From contig JBFELL010000022.1 in NCBI GenBank assembly GCA_041552135.1, forward strand, positions 1 through 24,033: a DNA stretch of 24,033 bases. Direction: 5' to 3'. The notes below the pieces were generated by a model. That model did no database searches and was not told where the DNA came from. It saw nothing but the letters and a program-made list of their open reading frames with translations. The translations under genes were made by a program, and so were the position numbers. Positions 22,918 through 24,033 of the stretch are shown here, one piece after another (within the stretch, counting starts at the first letter, position 1; the number at the start of each line of letters is the position of its first letter). This stretch comes from SZUA-186 sp041552135 (GTDB lineage Bacteria; Pseudomonadota; Gammaproteobacteria; UBA9214).

Positions 22918-24033
22918 TCAGGCCTCGGCCGCCTTCGGCGGCGCCAGACGCAGCGGACAGGTCTCGGCGTGGTTGTCGCCCAGCCTGTCCCAGGCGTAGT
23001 TGAAGGCCTGCGTGCGCAGGGCAAAGAAGTGGTCATCACCGAGCTTCTCGGTCAGGCCGGTGCGCCGGAACACATCCCAGACCTGTTTCTTGGCGCGCGC
23101 GATCAGCAACTCGATACCGGTTTCGCCGAGCCGCTCGGCGAGATGGTGCAGCATCTCCTCGCCGGTCGCATCGACCTCGTTAATGCCCTCGGCGTCGATG
23201 ATGACATACTTCAGATCAGGCTTGAGCGCCGCCCTTTCCAGCACCTTGTCCTCAAAGTAGCCGGTATTGGCGAAATACAGCGAACCGTCAAAGCGGATCA
23301 GCGCGATATTGCGACAGGTCTCCAGCTTGTGGATATCGGCATCGCGCAGGGTGCCGTCCGCGGCGCGCGACAGCGCGGCAACCCGCGGCTTCATGGAACG
23401 GTACAGGAACAGCAGCAGGGACAGCGTGACACCGACCATGATGCCCTCCTCGAGGTGCGGCGCCCACAGCAAGGTCATGGCGAAGGTGATGAGTGCCACG
23501 GCTCCGTCATGCTTCTGCACGCGCCAGGCATATTTGATCGGCTCGATCTTCACCAGGTTGATAACGGCCATGATAATGACCGCGGCCAGGGTTGCCTGCG
23601 GCAGGTGGTAGAGCAGCGGGGTCAGGAACAGCAGCGTGATGCCGACCACCACACCGGTAACAACCGCCGAAAACCCGGTAATGGCGCCGGCATTGATATT
23701 CACGGCCGAACGGGAGAAGGAGCCGGATACCGCATAGCCCGAGGACAGGCTGGAAACGATATTGCCCAGCCCCTGGCCGACCAGTTCCTGGTTGGCGTCC
23801 AGGCGCTGCCGGGTACGCGCCGCCATGGCCTTGGCGATGGAGATCGCCTCCATGAAACCGATAATTGAAATCGCGACCGCGACACCGAACAGCTTGACCA
23901 TGGTGTCGAAATCGAAGGTAGGCAATGCCATCGGCGGCAGCCCCTGCGGTACGATACCGACCACCTTGCCACCCATTGACTCGAAGCCGATCGACCACGA
24001 TAGCACCGTGGTGACGGCAACTGCGGTCAGCAC
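22918..24033 (-). CDS. SulP-family anion transporter, C-terminal part with STAS domain
   Basis: 371 residues are visible and the frame is open through the window end, so roughly the first third of a typical ~560-residue SulP protein is missing. SulP members move sulfate, bicarbonate or dicarboxylates across the inner membrane. The conserved transporter segment runs NQELVGQGLGNIVSSL, then SGYAVSGSFSRSAVNINAGA (81-117). Several membrane helices follow up to about residue 211 (including AAVIIMAVINLVKIEP). The cytoplasmic STAS domain (about 238-345) shows ALIRFDGSLYFAN, VIIDAEGINEVDATG (277-291, the nucleotide/regulatory loop) and ELLIARAKKQVWDVF. The C-terminal tail is short and ends AEA. The transported anion cannot be told from this part. 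The stop lies 67 bases from the nested repeat. Confidence 0.93.
   Translation of the reverse strand: MLTAVAVTTVLSWSIGFESMGGKVVGIVPQGLPPMALPTFDFDTMVKLFGVAVAISIIGFMEAISIAKAMAARTRQRLDANQELVGQGLGNIVSSLSSGYAVSGSFSRSAVNINAGAITGFSAVVTGVVVGITLLFLTPLLYHLPQATLAAVIIMAVINLVKIEPIKYAWRVQKHDGAVALITFAMTLLWAPHLEEGIMVGVTLSLLLFLYRSMKPRVAALSRAADGTLRDADIHKLETCRNIALIRFDGSLYFANTGYFEDKVLERAALKPDLKYVIIDAEGINEVDATGEEMLHHLAERLGETGIELLIARAKKQVWDVFRRTGLTEKLGDDHFFALRTQAFNYAWDRLGDNHAETCPLRLAPPKAAEA

Overview
The window is bacterial, mostly GC-rich and densely coded, and looks like a chromosomal segment of a gammaproteobacterium. The pointers are a thiS-thiG pair next to trmB, a small membrane DgkA, a complete HAE-1 type RND efflux operon, an OprB-type outer-membrane porin, a symmetrical ApaH, and REP-type intergenic palindromes built on a GCAGGAGCG core. 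The genus cannot be read from this sequence. I saw no rRNA, tRNA, CRISPR array, intact insertion sequence or phage gene.

Left end (1-2600). An AT-richer accessory stretch holds the start of a small secreted protein cut by the window edge. Behind it lies a strong sigma-54 (-24/-12) promoter candidate. A secreted dockerin type I protein follows, then a long non-coding gap, then apaH.

Respiration and scavenging cluster (2660-8200, all minus strand). Transcription order is an exported arylsulfatase, an OprB-like porin 16 nt behind it, then, after a gap carrying a REP-type palindrome pair, a periplasmic octahaem cytochrome c fused to HEAT-like and TPR domains. Sulfatase and porin probably form one unit for taking up and desulfating an external compound. 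Whether the cytochrome belongs to the same process is open.

Efflux operon (8366-14293, minus). A lipoprotein membrane-fusion protein, an RND pump and a lipoprotein outer-membrane factor follow one another with tight spacing or overlap. A 19-bp palindrome sits on the presumed promoter.

Middle (14480-17350). A decayed substrate-binding-protein gene (two nonsense codons, one frameshift, no N-terminus) abuts a DUF502 membrane protein. Then come a gene-free stretch with a second REP-type element, a Tat-exported DsrE-like protein and dgkA.

Right end (17505-24033). A long-chain acyl-CoA synthetase is divergent from thiS-thiG (thiazole synthesis). An MscS-type channel is divergent from trmB. After trmB lies an unusual nested inverted-repeat element of about 167 bp, and then the C-terminal part of a SulP transporter with its STAS domain, running off the window. 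The most unusual items are the sigma-54 promoter with the secreted gene, the octahaem/HEAT/TPR cytochrome, the nested palindrome and the decayed binding-protein gene.
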